Source: Hyphomicrobium sp. (GTDB lineage Bacteria; Pseudomonadota; Alphaproteobacteria; Rhizobiales; Hyphomicrobiaceae). From it: a stretch of 64,000 nucleotides of DNA. The first letter of the stretch is position 1. The number at the start of each line of letters is the position of its first letter. The stretch lies in the NCBI GenBank assembly GCA_002928515.1, contig PERI01000004.1, positions 215,625 to 279,624 of the forward strand. The letters are read 5' to 3'. This document shows, one piece after another, positions 46,266-56,210 of the stretch. Below the pieces are notes generated by a model. The model saw only the letters and a list, made by a program, of their open reading frames with translations, had not been told where the DNA came from and ran no database searches. Made by a program: the position numbers and the translations under genes.

Positions 46266-47460
46266 CGATTGGAATGAGGTTTCTCTTGGCGACATTATCG
46301 AGAAGGTATCAAAACCGGTCGATGTAGAACCTCATCAATTATATCGCCAAATCGGGATTCGGTCCCATGGTAAGGGCCTCTTTGATAAAGAACCTGTAAG
46401 TGGCGCGTCCCTCGGCGATAAGCGCGTTTTCTGGGTAGAGCCGGATTGCCTCATCGTCAACATCGTCTTCGCATGGGAGATGGCGGTCGCTCGGACTACG
46501 GAGAACGATATCGGGAAGATCGCTTCGCATCGATTTCCCATGTTCAAACCACTTCCGGGCAAGGCTGATGTTGATTTCCTGACTTACCTTTTCCAAACAC
46601 CTATTGGCCGCCATCTACTGACGTTGGCTTCGCCAGGCGGGGCCGGACGGAATAAGACTCTAGGTCAAGACGCATTTCTGAACTCCGTCATCAGAGTTCC
46701 GAACATCGAAACGCAGAGGATCATTTCACGCGCGCTAATTACATGGGACCGCGCGATCAATGTTGCTGCACAGTTGTGCGAAAGCAGTCGCAACCAAAAG
46801 ACAGTTCTTATGGGCGAGCTTTTGACCGGCAGGCGCCGTCTACCAGGATTTTCAGCGCAGTTCTCTCAGAGGGAGATGCACCATATCGCCGATGTCGATC
46901 GCAAGTCCTTGTTGAATAACACCCAATCTAACTACAGTTTTCGTTACATATCATTAGCAGATGTGGAGCCTGGTCGCATTGCCGACTTATTGCCCAGAAC
47001 GACATTCGGTGAAGCGCCATCGCGAGCACGGCGTGTGCTGGCACCAGGTGACGTTCTTTTGTCCACGGTGCGGCCAAATCTTATGGGACATGCAAGAGTC
47101 ACGTGCTCGCATGCTGACTGCATCGCCTCGACTGGATTTGCTGTTCTGACCGTCAAAGACGGGTTTTCTGCTGACTACCTCTTTCACTACCTGTTTAGCA
47201 AAAACATGATCGAGCAGATCAATCAGCTTGTCACCGGTTCAAACTATCCGGCCATCAACTCCTCAGATGTCCAGCGTCTGAAGATCTATTGCCCTGAACA
47301 AGCTGAGCAACTCGCCATCGCTGCGATTTTAAACAATGCTGATCGGGTCATTGGCAATCTCGAAGCGCAAGTATCCCGCCTTAAGTCGGAAAAAACCGGG
47401 CTTATGCAGCAGCTCATGACTGGCAAACGCCAGATCCAAGCGCGGGAGCTGGCGGCATGA
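46255..47460 (+). CDS. hsdS: type I restriction-modification system specificity subunit
   Basis: A 401-residue HsdS with two target-recognition domains. The first runs from SDWNEVSLGDIIEKV to ALITWDRAINVAAQL, with coiled coil RNQKTVLMGELLTGRRRLPG; the second from YISLADVEPGRIADLL to QLAIAAILNNADRVIGNL, followed by EAQVSRLKSEKTGLMQQLMTGKR (coiled coil, shown as SRLKSEKTGLMQQLMTGKR). It sets which bipartite DNA sequence is methylated or restricted. The sequence read cannot be predicted by eye. Its stop overlaps the DUF3800 start by 4 bp. Confidence 0.95.
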   Translation: MRDSDWNEVSLGDIIEKVSKPVDVEPHQLYRQIGIRSHGKGLFDKEPVSGASLGDKRVFWVEPDCLIVNIVFAWEMAVARTTENDIGKIASHRFPMFKPLPGKADVDFLTYLFQTPIGRHLLTLASPGGAGRNKTLGQDAFLNSVIRVPNIETQRIISRALITWDRAINVAAQLCESSRNQKTVLMGELLTGRRRLPGFSAQFSQREMHHIADVDRKSLLNNTQSNYSFRYISLADVEPGRIADLLPRTTFGEAPSRARRVLAPGDVLLSTVRPNLMGHARVTCSHADCIASTGFAVLTVKDGFSADYLFHYLFSKNMIEQINQLVTGSNYPAINSSDVQRLKIYCPEQAEQLAIAAILNNADRVIGNLEAQVSRLKSEKTGLMQQLMTGKRQIQARELAA

Positions 47461-48290
47461 AGTTTGTTTATGTCGATGAGTCAGGCGATGCGGGCCAGGG
47501 CGATGTATTCGTCATGGCTGGACTGCTCGTCGATGCCTACCGGCTCCGCAAGCACACGGAAGCTTTCGATGAGAAGGTTTCCGAATTTCTTGCCAAACAC
47601 CCGAAAGCGCCGAAAGAGCTAAAGACCAAGGCACTCATCAATGGCAATGACGGCTGGAGCAAAATCGACGCTGACGATCGAAAGCTATTCCTCACTGCGA
47701 TCTGTGACCTCGCGGTCGAGTGTGCGAGAATCTACGCAGTTGCTCTGTCATTCGCAGAATTCAAGAAGGCCATCGCAGCGGGTCACGGCCATCCGTTTAA
47801 GGCCAGCTACTGGCTGGGCGCATCCATGTTCCTGAGCGCCCTCGTGCAGCAGAAGATGCAGTGCGAGAAAAGGAACAAGGGCCTCACGGTCCTGATCTGC
47901 GACGACAACAAGATGGCGATGGCCAATCTCTCCGATGGCCTTTACGAGGCCGATCCTTGGTTCGATCCAATCTTCCAGGAAAAGAAAAAGGGTAAGAAGA
48001 ACGGCTGGGCACCGCGTAACGATGATGACCGCTTCGACCATATCGTCAACACGGCCTTTGCGATCAAGTCCCATCATTCGTCGCTGATCCAGGTCGCGGA
48101 TGCGGTTTCCTACATCTATCGCCGCCATCTGGAGCTGAAGAGCCAAGCAGAAGCGTATGAGGGCGAGAAGCCATATTTCGAGGCGCTTGCCGCGAAGCTT
48201 GATGGCAAACGCGCCCGCCTCGGTCGCACGCCTGGCGGTCCGTGTATCGATTTCTATCAAGCTGCTCGGCACAAGGAGTGGGCGTTGTGA
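47457..48290 (+). CDS. DUF3800 domain protein
   Basis: A 277-residue protein starting KFVYVDESGDAGQGDVF, the DUF3800 hallmark (D-E-S-G in the first strand), with a second acidic strand VLICDDNKMA near residue 145 and SLIQVADAVSYIYRRHLE near 205. The fold is RNase H-like in related families, so nuclease activity is possible but unproven. It is squeezed between hsdS and hsdR with overlaps on both sides (ATGA before, GTGA after), so it is translated as part of the restriction system. Confidence 0.87.
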   Translation: MKFVYVDESGDAGQGDVFVMAGLLVDAYRLRKHTEAFDEKVSEFLAKHPKAPKELKTKALINGNDGWSKIDADDRKLFLTAICDLAVECARIYAVALSFAEFKKAIAAGHGHPFKASYWLGASMFLSALVQQKMQCEKRNKGLTVLICDDNKMAMANLSDGLYEADPWFDPIFQEKKKGKKNGWAPRNDDDRFDHIVNTAFAIKSHHSSLIQVADAVSYIYRRHLELKSQAEAYEGEKPYFEALAAKLDGKRARLGRTPGGPCIDFYQAARHKEWAL

Positions 48291-51200
48291 CCATGACTCC
48301 CGAGACCGCCGAAGAATACAGCGCGAAGCTGCCGGCGCTGCATACGCTGCTCGCGATGGGCTGGTCCTATCTTCCGCCGGAAAAGTGCATGGCGATGCGC
48401 GGCAGCGCGCAGGAGGTCGTGCTCGCCGATGTGCTGGTGCAGGAGCTGCGCAAGCGGCGGTTTGAATACAAGGGCCAGATGCGGCCTTTGTCGGCTGAGG
48501 CAATCAAGCAGATTGTGCGGGAGCTGACTACGCCCTCGATGCAGGACGGGTTGCTGGTCGCGAATGAGAAGCTCTACGGCGCGCTGACGCTCGGCGTGAC
48601 TGTTACCGAGTTCATCGACGGTAAGAAGCACTCCCCTACCGTTCCGATCATCGACTGGGATGAGCCGGAGAATAACAGCTTCGTTGTCACCGAAGAGCTG
48701 GAGGTGATGCGCTCCGGCGGCGTGGGCACGCGTCGTCCGGACATTGTCTGTTATGTCAATGGCCTGCCGCTCGTCATCATCGAAGCCAAGCGTCCGGACT
48801 CGGGCAATCCCAACAAATCGATGATTGAAGAAGGCATCAGCCAGAGCATCCGCAATCAGAAGACGGACGAGATTCCAAAGCTGTTCGCTTATGCGCAGCT
48901 GCTCATGGCAATCAGCGCTACTGACGGCAAGTATGCGACAGCCAAAACGCCCAAGAAGTTCTGGGCGCGCTGGCGCGAGGAAGAGATCGATGAGGCTTCC
49001 TTTGCATCGCTAAAGAACCACAAGCTGAGCGCGGCTGAGCGCGACGCATTGTTTGCGCACCGGCCCTTGGCGATCAGGAAGTATTTTGAGAGGCTCTGGG
49101 CCGCGCCGCAATTGCCCACGGATCAGGACCGGATGCTTGTTAGCCTGCTCGGCAAGGCGCGGCTGCTGGAGTTCATTCGCTTCTTCATTCTCTTCGATCA
49201 GAAGATCGGCAAAGTCGCCGCGCGCTATCAGCAGGCCTTCGGCATCAAGGCGCTGATCAAACAGATCAACAAGCGCAAGCCGGCAGGCGGACGCGAAGGC
49301 GGTGTCATCTGGCACACCACAGGTTCCGGCAAATCCTTCACCATGGTCTTCCTGTGCAAGGCGCTGCTGCTACACGACAGCCTCAAGGACTGCCGTGTGC
49401 TCGTCGTCACTGACCGTACCGATCTTGAAAAGCAGCTCTCCCGCACGTTCCTGTCCGGGGGCGCGTTCGGTTCAGAGATCGCCAGTAAGAAAGAAGGCGA
49501 GAAGGCCAAGGCCAGTTCAGGCCGTGATCTCGCGAGGCGGATCGGACTGGGTGCAGAGCGCATCATATTCACGATCATCGACAAGTTCCGCACCGCCTCG
49601 AAACTTCCCGAGTGCAAGAACGAGAGCGAGAACCTGATCGTCCTGATCGATGAGGGGCACCGCAGCCACAGTGGCGAAAACCACGAGCGCATGCGGTCAG
49701 CGCTGCCAAATGCGTCTTACATCGCATTCACCGGCACTCCGCTCCTCAAAGATGACAAGACTCGCAACAAGTTCGGGCCGATCATTCACCACTACACCAT
49801 GCAGCGCGCAGTCGAGGATGGCACCGTCACGCCCCTGCTCTATGAGGAGCGCAAGCCGGAGCTTGAGGTCAATGCCAAGGCGATCGACAACTGGTTCGAC
49901 AAGATCACCGCAAGCCTCAGCGATAAGCAGAAAAGCGATCTCAAGCAGAAATGGGGCCGCAAGGGCCCCGTCTATGGCTCGGCCAATCGCATTGAGCTGA
50001 TCGCCTGGGACATCGCCATCCACTTCGATCAGAATTTCAAGGCACTTGGCCAGGGTCTCAAAGGCCAGCTTGCCACCGACAGCAAGTTGTCGGCGATCAG
50101 GTACAAAAAGGCGCTGGATCAGACTGGCCTCGTCACCAGCGATATTATCATCTCGCCGCCCGACACGCGCGAAGGCCACACAGATGTCGATGAGAGCGAG
50201 CTGCCGGAGGTTCAGCAGTGGTGGAAGGACAATGTTGGACCAGACTGGGAAGAGCGCGAGCGGAGGGTCATCGATGATTTCAGCACCGAGGGCCGGCCCG
50301 ACATCTTGATCGTCGTCGATAAGCTGCTGACCGGCTTTGACGAGCCGCGAAATACCGTCCTCTACATCGACAAGCCGCTGCGGGAGCACAACCTGATACA
50401 GGCGATCGCGCGCGTGAACCGCCTCCATGATTCCAAGAAGTTCGGATATTTGATCGACTATCGCGGCATCCTGCCCGAACTCGATACTGCGATCGAGAAA
50501 TACCAAGATCTCGCAGAAAAGACGCAGGGCGGATTCGAGATCGCCGATCTCGACGGCCTCATCCATCAGGTCAGCACCGAGTATAAGAAGCTGCCGCACC
50601 TGCACGAGCGGCTGTGGGCCATTTTCTCATCGGTAAAAAACCGGCAGGACCTTGAGCAGTACCGGCAGGTGCTCGTCCCGAAGTATCAGGAAGACGAGTC
50701 GGGCAATTCGTATGACGCTCACCAGAAGGTCCGCGAGGATTTCTACCAAGCGCTGACCGAGTTTGGCCTTTGCCTTCAGGTGGCGCTCTCCTCTCAAAGC
50801 TTCTTCGAGGACGCCAGCTTCTCGGAAGCCGATATCGATACTTATAAGAAGGACCTGCGCTTCTTCACGAACCTGCGCAAGATCGCGCGGCAGGACTCGC
50901 AGGAAACCGTCGATTACAGCGCCTACGAAGACCAGATACGCCGCCTCGTGGACAAGCATGTTGTGGGCTCGCAGATCGCCGAACCTGAGGGTGTCATCCT
51001 CGTCGATGAGCTTGGAAAAGAACCGGACCCCGCGAAGTGGACAAAAGAGAAAGCGCGCAACGAAACCGACATCATCAGGAGCCGCCTCAAAAAGACTATC
51101 GAGCAGGAACTCGCCGACGATCCCTACGCCCAGCTCGTGTTTTCGCAGCTTCTCAGGCAAGCCATCGCCGAAGCGGAGGCGATGTTTGACCACCCTAACA

Positions 51201-51580
51201 AGCAGTACGTGCTCTTCAAGGAGCTGGAGCAGCGCCTTGCCAAGCGCGATGTTGACAGCGTGCCGGATGTCTTCGCCGACAACCGCCATGCACAGGCATA
51301 CTACGGCACCTTCCGACTGGTGCTCGGCGACGCGCATTTCGCATCGTTCAAGAACGGCGAGAACAAAGATTTCATCGATGAAGCTTACGCCATCGACAAT
51401 ACCGTGCGCGGCGCAGTCGCGGAGAACTCTCTCAATCCGCAGAATATTGAAGCGCAGATCAGGCAAGAGCTGCTGCCGCGCCTATACGAGCTGGTCGGCC
51501 TCGACAAAGCCAAGGATGTCATAGAGCGCGTGATTCAGATCACCCGCGTCGGGCTGTCCCGGGGAGGCTTTGAGCTATGA
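48287..51580 (+). CDS. hsdR: type I restriction-modification system endonuclease/translocase subunit
   Basis: A 1097-residue HsdR. GTG at 48,287 is chosen because AAGGAG lies eight bases before it and it overlaps the DUF3800 stop; ATG 48,293 is too far from that site. The N-terminal PD-(D/E)xK nuclease is visible as RRPDIVCYVNG followed by VIIEAKRP. The helicase motor has Walker A TTGSGKSFTM, motif II LIDEGHRSH, motif III AFTGTPLL and motif VI QAIARVNRLH. The C-terminal helical domain binds HsdM. It pumps DNA and cuts unmodified molecules away from the target. Overlaps the metallopeptidase gene by ATGA. Confidence 0.95.
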   Translation: MTMTPETAEEYSAKLPALHTLLAMGWSYLPPEKCMAMRGSAQEVVLADVLVQELRKRRFEYKGQMRPLSAEAIKQIVRELTTPSMQDGLLVANEKLYGALTLGVTVTEFIDGKKHSPTVPIIDWDEPENNSFVVTEELEVMRSGGVGTRRPDIVCYVNGLPLVIIEAKRPDSGNPNKSMIEEGISQSIRNQKTDEIPKLFAYAQLLMAISATDGKYATAKTPKKFWARWREEEIDEASFASLKNHKLSAAERDALFAHRPLAIRKYFERLWAAPQLPTDQDRMLVSLLGKARLLEFIRFFILFDQKIGKVAARYQQAFGIKALIKQINKRKPAGGREGGVIWHTTGSGKSFTMVFLCKALLLHDSLKDCRVLVVTDRTDLEKQLSRTFLSGGAFGSEIASKKEGEKAKASSGRDLARRIGLGAERIIFTIIDKFRTASKLPECKNESENLIVLIDEGHRSHSGENHERMRSALPNASYIAFTGTPLLKDDKTRNKFGPIIHHYTMQRAVEDGTVTPLLYEERKPELEVNAKAIDNWFDKITASLSDKQKSDLKQKWGRKGPVYGSANRIELIAWDIAIHFDQNFKALGQGLKGQLATDSKLSAIRYKKALDQTGLVTSDIIISPPDTREGHTDVDESELPEVQQWWKDNVGPDWEERERRVIDDFSTEGRPDILIVVDKLLTGFDEPRNTVLYIDKPLREHNLIQAIARVNRLHDSKKFGYLIDYRGILPELDTAIEKYQDLAEKTQGGFEIADLDGLIHQVSTEYKKLPHLHERLWAIFSSVKNRQDLEQYRQVLVPKYQEDESGNSYDAHQKVREDFYQALTEFGLCLQVALSSQSFFEDASFSEADIDTYKKDLRFFTNLRKIARQDSQETVDYSAYEDQIRRLVDKHVVGSQIAEPEGVILVDELGKEPDPAKWTKEKARNETDIIRSRLKKTIEQELADDPYAQLVFSQLLRQAIAEAEAMFDHPNKQYVLFKELEQRLAKRDVDSVPDVFADNRHAQAYYGTFRLVLGDAHFASFKNGENKDFIDEAYAIDNTVRGAVAENSLNPQNIEAQIRQELLPRLYELVGLDKAKDVIERVIQITRVGLSRGGFEL

Positions 51581-52305
51581 CCCGGCAAAGCTTCACATAC
51601 GGCGATGAGCGTATCGACTATGACGTGCTGTTCAGCAAGGAGCGCCGCGGCAAGATCGCCATCCATGTGCACCCTGATGCTTCGGTTCAGGTCGATGCGC
51701 CGGAAGGTGAAGCTCTTGCCAAAATTCACAAAGCTGTGCTCAAGCGCGCGCGCTGGATCGGCAGGCACGTCAATGATGCGAAGGACCGTAGACGGCATGT
51801 TCTGCCGCGCGCTTACGTCAGCGGAGAAACCCATTTTTATCTCGGTCGCCGTTACGCGCTGAAGGTTCACGGCGCAAACGGCTCATCCCATGGCGTGAAA
51901 TTCTATCGCGGCGCGATCCATGTAACATCGCCGGGCAAGAATGCCGGCGAGATCAAGAAGCAGTTGCGCTCGTGGTATCGCGAGCGGGCGACTGCCGTGT
52001 TCGCGCAGCGCTTTGAAGAGCTCTCAGGACGCATCGTCTGGCTAAGAGCCGAGCCGAAGTGGCGACTCGTCGCCATGAAAACGCAATGGGGAAGCTGCTC
52101 GCCCCAGGGCGCGATCCTGCTCAATCCCCATCTCATAAAGGCACCTCGCGAGTGCATCGACTACGTGATCCTGCACGAGCTTTGCCATCTCAGAGAACAT
52201 AATCACAGCCAGCGTTACTACCGCCTGCTGTCTCAGCTCATGCCACGCTGGAAATCCGTCAAGGCGCGGCTCGATGGTATGGCGGAGCTGCTGTTGAACG
52301 AGTAA
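51577..52305 (+). CDS. YgjP-type (DUF45, M48-like) metallopeptidase
   Basis: A 242-residue zinc metallopeptidase with the motif ILHELCHLREHNHS (His200, Glu201, His204) and KTQWGSCSPQGAILLNPHLI just before it, the full YgjP/YfjT pattern. Genes of this family often follow hsdR, which is also the case here, but their contribution to restriction is not understood; cleaving HsdR or another island protein is one possibility. It starts within the hsdR stop (ATGA) and is separated from the next gene by 16 bp. Confidence 0.93.
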   Translation: MTRQSFTYGDERIDYDVLFSKERRGKIAIHVHPDASVQVDAPEGEALAKIHKAVLKRARWIGRHVNDAKDRRRHVLPRAYVSGETHFYLGRRYALKVHGANGSSHGVKFYRGAIHVTSPGKNAGEIKKQLRSWYRERATAVFAQRFEELSGRIVWLRAEPKWRLVAMKTQWGSCSPQGAILLNPHLIKAPRECIDYVILHELCHLREHNHSQRYYRLLSQLMPRWKSVKARLDGMAELLLNE

Positions 52306-52321
52306 TGAAAGATCGATTTTT

Positions 52322-53767
52322 ATGACGATCAGTATATTGCAGCTTTCTGACCTCCACCGTGATCCCAACAATCCGATCAGGAACGACGTGCTGTTGCAGT
52401 CGTTGGAGAACGACAAAGCGCGTTACACGAAAAAAGACGATCCATCCGTACGCCCGCCTGATGTCATCATCGTGAGCGGCGATGTCATTCAGGGCGTATG
52501 GCCAGGGACACCAGATTTTGAGGCGCGCCTCGCTGAGCAATATGCGGAAGCGCTAGAATTTCTCTCCCGCCTTGCGGATCGTTTCGTGGCCGGAGACAGA
52601 CAGCGTGTCGTGATTGTGCCCGGCAACCACGATGTGAGCGCATGCCATTTTATGGAGAGCCTGACGAAGGTCGACATCCTCCCTGATCGCAAGAAGGCCC
52701 TACTCTCGCAACTGTTTTCACCCGAGTCAGATTTGCGTTGGTCATGGGATGATCTCGCGCTGTTCAAGATCTCCGATGCTGAAAGGTACAAACAGCGCCT
52801 TGCGGCATTCCAGAAGTTCTACTCCGATTTCTACAAAGCAACGCGCACGTACGACCTGGACGCTACAAAGCAATTCGATGTATTCGACTACCCGACTCTA
52901 GACCTGACGATCACAGCGTTTTCTAGCTGCTACAATAACGACATTCTAAACAAGCAGGGCGCCATCCATCCCGCATGTGTTGCGGGCGCAGTGGAACTAC
53001 TCCGCCATCCACAATACAACAACCGCCATCGGTTAGCCGTGTGGCACCACAATACTGAAGGCCTTCCGAGCCAGTCCGACTACATGGATGCCGGCATCCT
53101 GCAGAACCTCATTGATGGTGGCTACAGCGTAGGCTTTCACGGCCATCAGCACAGACCGCAATTTCTAGATACGAGGTTCAAGTACGGCGAAGAACGCCGG
53201 ATCACCGTGATCAGCGCAGGCACTTTGTGTGGACATGCATCGTTTGCACATGCGCGCGCATATAACATCATTGAACTGGACACTGAAAAGAACACTGGTC
53301 GCCTGCACCTCCGGGAGATGCAGAACGACAATCTCCAGAATCCGATTTGGAGCCGCCGCCCTCTGCGTATGGGCAACAGCGCAGCCTTCTTGGATTTTGA
53401 GTTCGACCCGCCACCGGAACCCGTCAGTAGCGACAACGCAACTGAAGCGCTCGTCGAGGCTCAGCGACTGTTTGAAGCCGGTGAGTTTGCGCTTGCCGTT
53501 CCGCTGTTGGACGGTCTCTTCCGCACCGACCAACTGGCGCGGCGCTTGTTGCTTGAGTGCCTTCTGAGGATGGATGCATCGGCGGAGATAATCGCCCGTT
53601 TCATTCCGTCAGTCAGCGCCAGTGAAAGCATTGCAGTTATGGACGCGCTCTGGACCACCGGACAAAAGGAGCAACTGCGCCAGTTCCTGGATCATAAAAA
53701 TATTGCGGCAACGACGGACCCGTCCGTCGCCGAGCTGCGCAACAAATATGCGACGAGGTTGAAATGA
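52322..53767 (+). CDS. calcineurin-like metallophosphoesterase with C-terminal helical repeats
   Basis: A 481-residue protein. All metal-site motifs are present: LSDLHRD (Asp10, His12), IVSGDVIQG, VPGNHDVS, VWHHNTEG and GFHGHQHRP. It may therefore be a phosphodiesterase for nucleotides or DNA ends. Residues about 370-481 form a helical tail (EAQRLFEAGEFALAVPLL, RRLLLECLLRMDAS) of TPR-like character. The stop overlaps the start of the HSP90-like gene (ATGA), so the two are made together. Not a known part of type I systems. Confidence 0.88.
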   Translation: MTISILQLSDLHRDPNNPIRNDVLLQSLENDKARYTKKDDPSVRPPDVIIVSGDVIQGVWPGTPDFEARLAEQYAEALEFLSRLADRFVAGDRQRVVIVPGNHDVSACHFMESLTKVDILPDRKKALLSQLFSPESDLRWSWDDLALFKISDAERYKQRLAAFQKFYSDFYKATRTYDLDATKQFDVFDYPTLDLTITAFSSCYNNDILNKQGAIHPACVAGAVELLRHPQYNNRHRLAVWHHNTEGLPSQSDYMDAGILQNLIDGGYSVGFHGHQHRPQFLDTRFKYGEERRITVISAGTLCGHASFAHARAYNIIELDTEKNTGRLHLREMQNDNLQNPIWSRRPLRMGNSAAFLDFEFDPPPEPVSSDNATEALVEAQRLFEAGEFALAVPLLDGLFRTDQLARRLLLECLLRMDASAEIIARFIPSVSASESIAVMDALWTTGQKEQLRQFLDHKNIAATTDPSVAELRNKYATRLK

Positions 53768-56067
53768 GCGCGAGCGGGAAAGAACGAATTACCTTTGACG
53801 TTGAGACAAGCAGAATTCTGCAAATTCTAGCGTCGGAAATCTACGACTCTCCCAAGGCATTTTTGCGCGAGAACGTGCAAAACGCATACGACGCGATCTT
53901 GATGCGCTGCACGGCTCAGAAGCTATCGATAGACGATCGTAAAATCGAAATACTTGTTGAAAAGGACAAGCTCACCGTCCAGGACGACGGCATTGGCATG
54001 AGCGAAGCTGTCCTCAAGGAGAATTTTTGGAAGGCTGGATCTAGCGGCAAGAAGACCGAGCTGGCACAGCGATCAGGTGTCATCGGCACCTTCGGCATCG
54101 GCGCGATGGCCAACTTCGGCGTTTGCACTGCCCTTCGAGTTGAGACCAGAAATATTGAGTCTGACATCACTCTGATAAGCTCAGCCAAGCGTGAGAATCT
54201 GAAAATCGCTCAGGAGTGCATTGACCTCGAAAGGGTGATTGATAACCGCGAGCCAGGCACGAAAATCATTGCTGACCTCGATGCCGCCTTCAAGATCGAT
54301 CAGGCGGCGGTCATCGACTATCTTAGACAGTACGTCAGATTCCTGCCCGTCGCAGTCTTCGTGAACGGTGAGCTTATTAGTAAGGAAGCGTTTGATAGCG
54401 TCCTTGTGAACCAAACATCGGGGTTCAAGCAGATATCGTCGCGAAAGGTTGCGGCAAACGAATTTTCCGGCAATCTCGTCACGCTGGTCAACGCGCAGGC
54501 CCGAGTCATTTCCAGGCTTACAAGTATCGCTCTCGGTGGCAACGCTCTTTCAGGAGAGATCTTCTTAAGTCAGGACGGCGGTCAGACACTCGGCTTTAGA
54601 AACTACTTCGGGCTCGCCCCGATTCCGATTTCAAGTCAGTATGCCTTTGGAGGATTCGTAAATCTGAACATTCTCCATCCAACGGCTGGTCGTGAGGCCC
54701 TAAGCCGGGAGAGTATCCAGCATGTTGCGAACTTGGTGGCCCTTATAGAAGCCGAGGCATCCAAGGATCTATCCGAAACCGCAGCGGCGGATTCAAATCA
54801 GAACTTCCAGCAATACATCCTGAGCAAAGGCCAGACGGCGCTTGCCAAGAATGTGACGATTCCTGTCCTTCCCTCAGCCAAGGACATACCCCTGGGACAG
54901 ATAAAGGATTTCGAACCGTCAAAATCCAAACTGTACTACTCAGGGCGCGACCAAACGGTTCTCAACCGCTTCGGCACAGAGAACACAAATCTTCTTCACC
55001 TAAGCCAAGCGAGTCCCAGGCGAAAGCTTCAGCAGCGCTATCTGCAAACGTTGCAAATCGCGGAAGTGCCCGAGAAGCCTATCGTGGATCGTATCCCGAG
55101 CACCAAGCTGACTTTCGAAGAGGCGATGCTTCTCGTGCGTGTTCGCGGTGTGCTCCTCGACGATTATCTGCTGAGCGACGTTGATTTAGCGTTCGCGAAC
55201 ATCAGTCACGGTGTCCAAGTTCACGTCGAGAAGAAGGCAGCCTTGCTCATTTCCATTGCGCGCGACATGTCGGCTGCGCAGCTCGTCGTGGAGTGCTACA
55301 AGACGGCCCGTGATATCTTCGACGGCATCGTGAAAGATTTTGTGCGGGAGCATATTTATCCGCAGATCCGAGATCACATTCCGTCTTCGACCCGGCAAGG
55401 GCGAGATGCACTTTACAGGCGGCTCAAAGAGAATAAGGAGCTGTTTCGCTATGAGGAAAGCGAGTTTGGCAATGTCGAGTCTTTGCTGGCGGACTACCTG
55501 TCCGGCAAAGCCGACTTCGAAGATGTGATCCGCTCATCCGGCTCGCGTGTATCGACACAGCGCCAGAAATTGAGCCGTGACCAAGTTGGCAGCGTCGAAC
55601 AGGTCATTCCGGACATTATTGAATCTATCGGTCCCGTGCCGGCCGTAAGCGAATTCGAGGCAGCGCCCCCAATTCTCCGGCCCGAGATGGAAACGGAGAT
55701 GAAAGTTCTTACGGTCGCTCAGCCATACGACAAGCTGAACAAGTTTCAGATGTTCCTTGCCTTGTCTGACCGGGCGACACGGCTCGAAGGAGAATTTCTG
55801 CGCTGGCCTCACACCACGAAGTTGATGTGGGGAAGCCACCGCGTGATTTTCATTTTCACAAACGCGACCGGCGATCTGAGTTTGTACTACGATATTGAAC
55901 TTAAAGAGCCACTTTCGACAGCGATCACCGGCGGCGCAATGTTCCCGTCCACAACAATCATCACGAAGGATCGCATATACGTTCCCGTTCCAGCGCAGCT
56001 CCAACCTGCGTTCCAGATCACGGGTGGTGCAAAAGAGTTCTACGTCCGATTCGATACGATCCCGTGA
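53764..56067 (+). CDS. HSP90-like (GHKL) ATPase
   Basis: A 767-residue protein with an HSP90-type ATP site: ENVQNAYDA (Glu36, Asn40, Asp43), DDGIGM and GTFGIGAMANFG for the lid. The middle part (about 200-340) is HSP90-like in order, with GFVNLNILHPTAGREALSR. The rest (about 400-767) is not recognised and lacks an MEEVD or dimer-tail signature; it has a segment of beta-strands at the end. Translation is coupled to the metallophosphoesterase. No close partner in type I restriction is known to me. Confidence 0.85.
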   Translation: MSASGKERITFDVETSRILQILASEIYDSPKAFLRENVQNAYDAILMRCTAQKLSIDDRKIEILVEKDKLTVQDDGIGMSEAVLKENFWKAGSSGKKTELAQRSGVIGTFGIGAMANFGVCTALRVETRNIESDITLISSAKRENLKIAQECIDLERVIDNREPGTKIIADLDAAFKIDQAAVIDYLRQYVRFLPVAVFVNGELISKEAFDSVLVNQTSGFKQISSRKVAANEFSGNLVTLVNAQARVISRLTSIALGGNALSGEIFLSQDGGQTLGFRNYFGLAPIPISSQYAFGGFVNLNILHPTAGREALSRESIQHVANLVALIEAEASKDLSETAAADSNQNFQQYILSKGQTALAKNVTIPVLPSAKDIPLGQIKDFEPSKSKLYYSGRDQTVLNRFGTENTNLLHLSQASPRRKLQQRYLQTLQIAEVPEKPIVDRIPSTKLTFEEAMLLVRVRGVLLDDYLLSDVDLAFANISHGVQVHVEKKAALLISIARDMSAAQLVVECYKTARDIFDGIVKDFVREHIYPQIRDHIPSSTRQGRDALYRRLKENKELFRYEESEFGNVESLLADYLSGKADFEDVIRSSGSRVSTQRQKLSRDQVGSVEQVIPDIIESIGPVPAVSEFEAAPPILRPEMETEMKVLTVAQPYDKLNKFQMFLALSDRATRLEGEFLRWPHTTKLMWGSHRVIFIFTNATGDLSLYYDIELKEPLSTAITGGAMFPSTTIITKDRIYVPVPAQLQPAFQITGGAKEFYVRFDTIP

Positions 56068-56210
56068 TCGGTTCGTCTTACGAACCACGAAGAGCGCAAT
56101 GACCACCAGGCTGCCAAGAGTTTCGAGTGGGTCCGCCACAATGCGCTTCCAACCACACAACGGGACGCGCAATTTCCGAATTGCTCAGAATTCATAGAGC
56201 GCACTGCTCT

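Noticed and set aside
46255..47460. Idea that the short HsdS at 44,167 is just a duplicate fragment of this hsdS
   Set aside because: The target-recognition sequences differ, the short gene has its own start and a C-terminal coiled coil, and it is placed first behind the regulated promoter.
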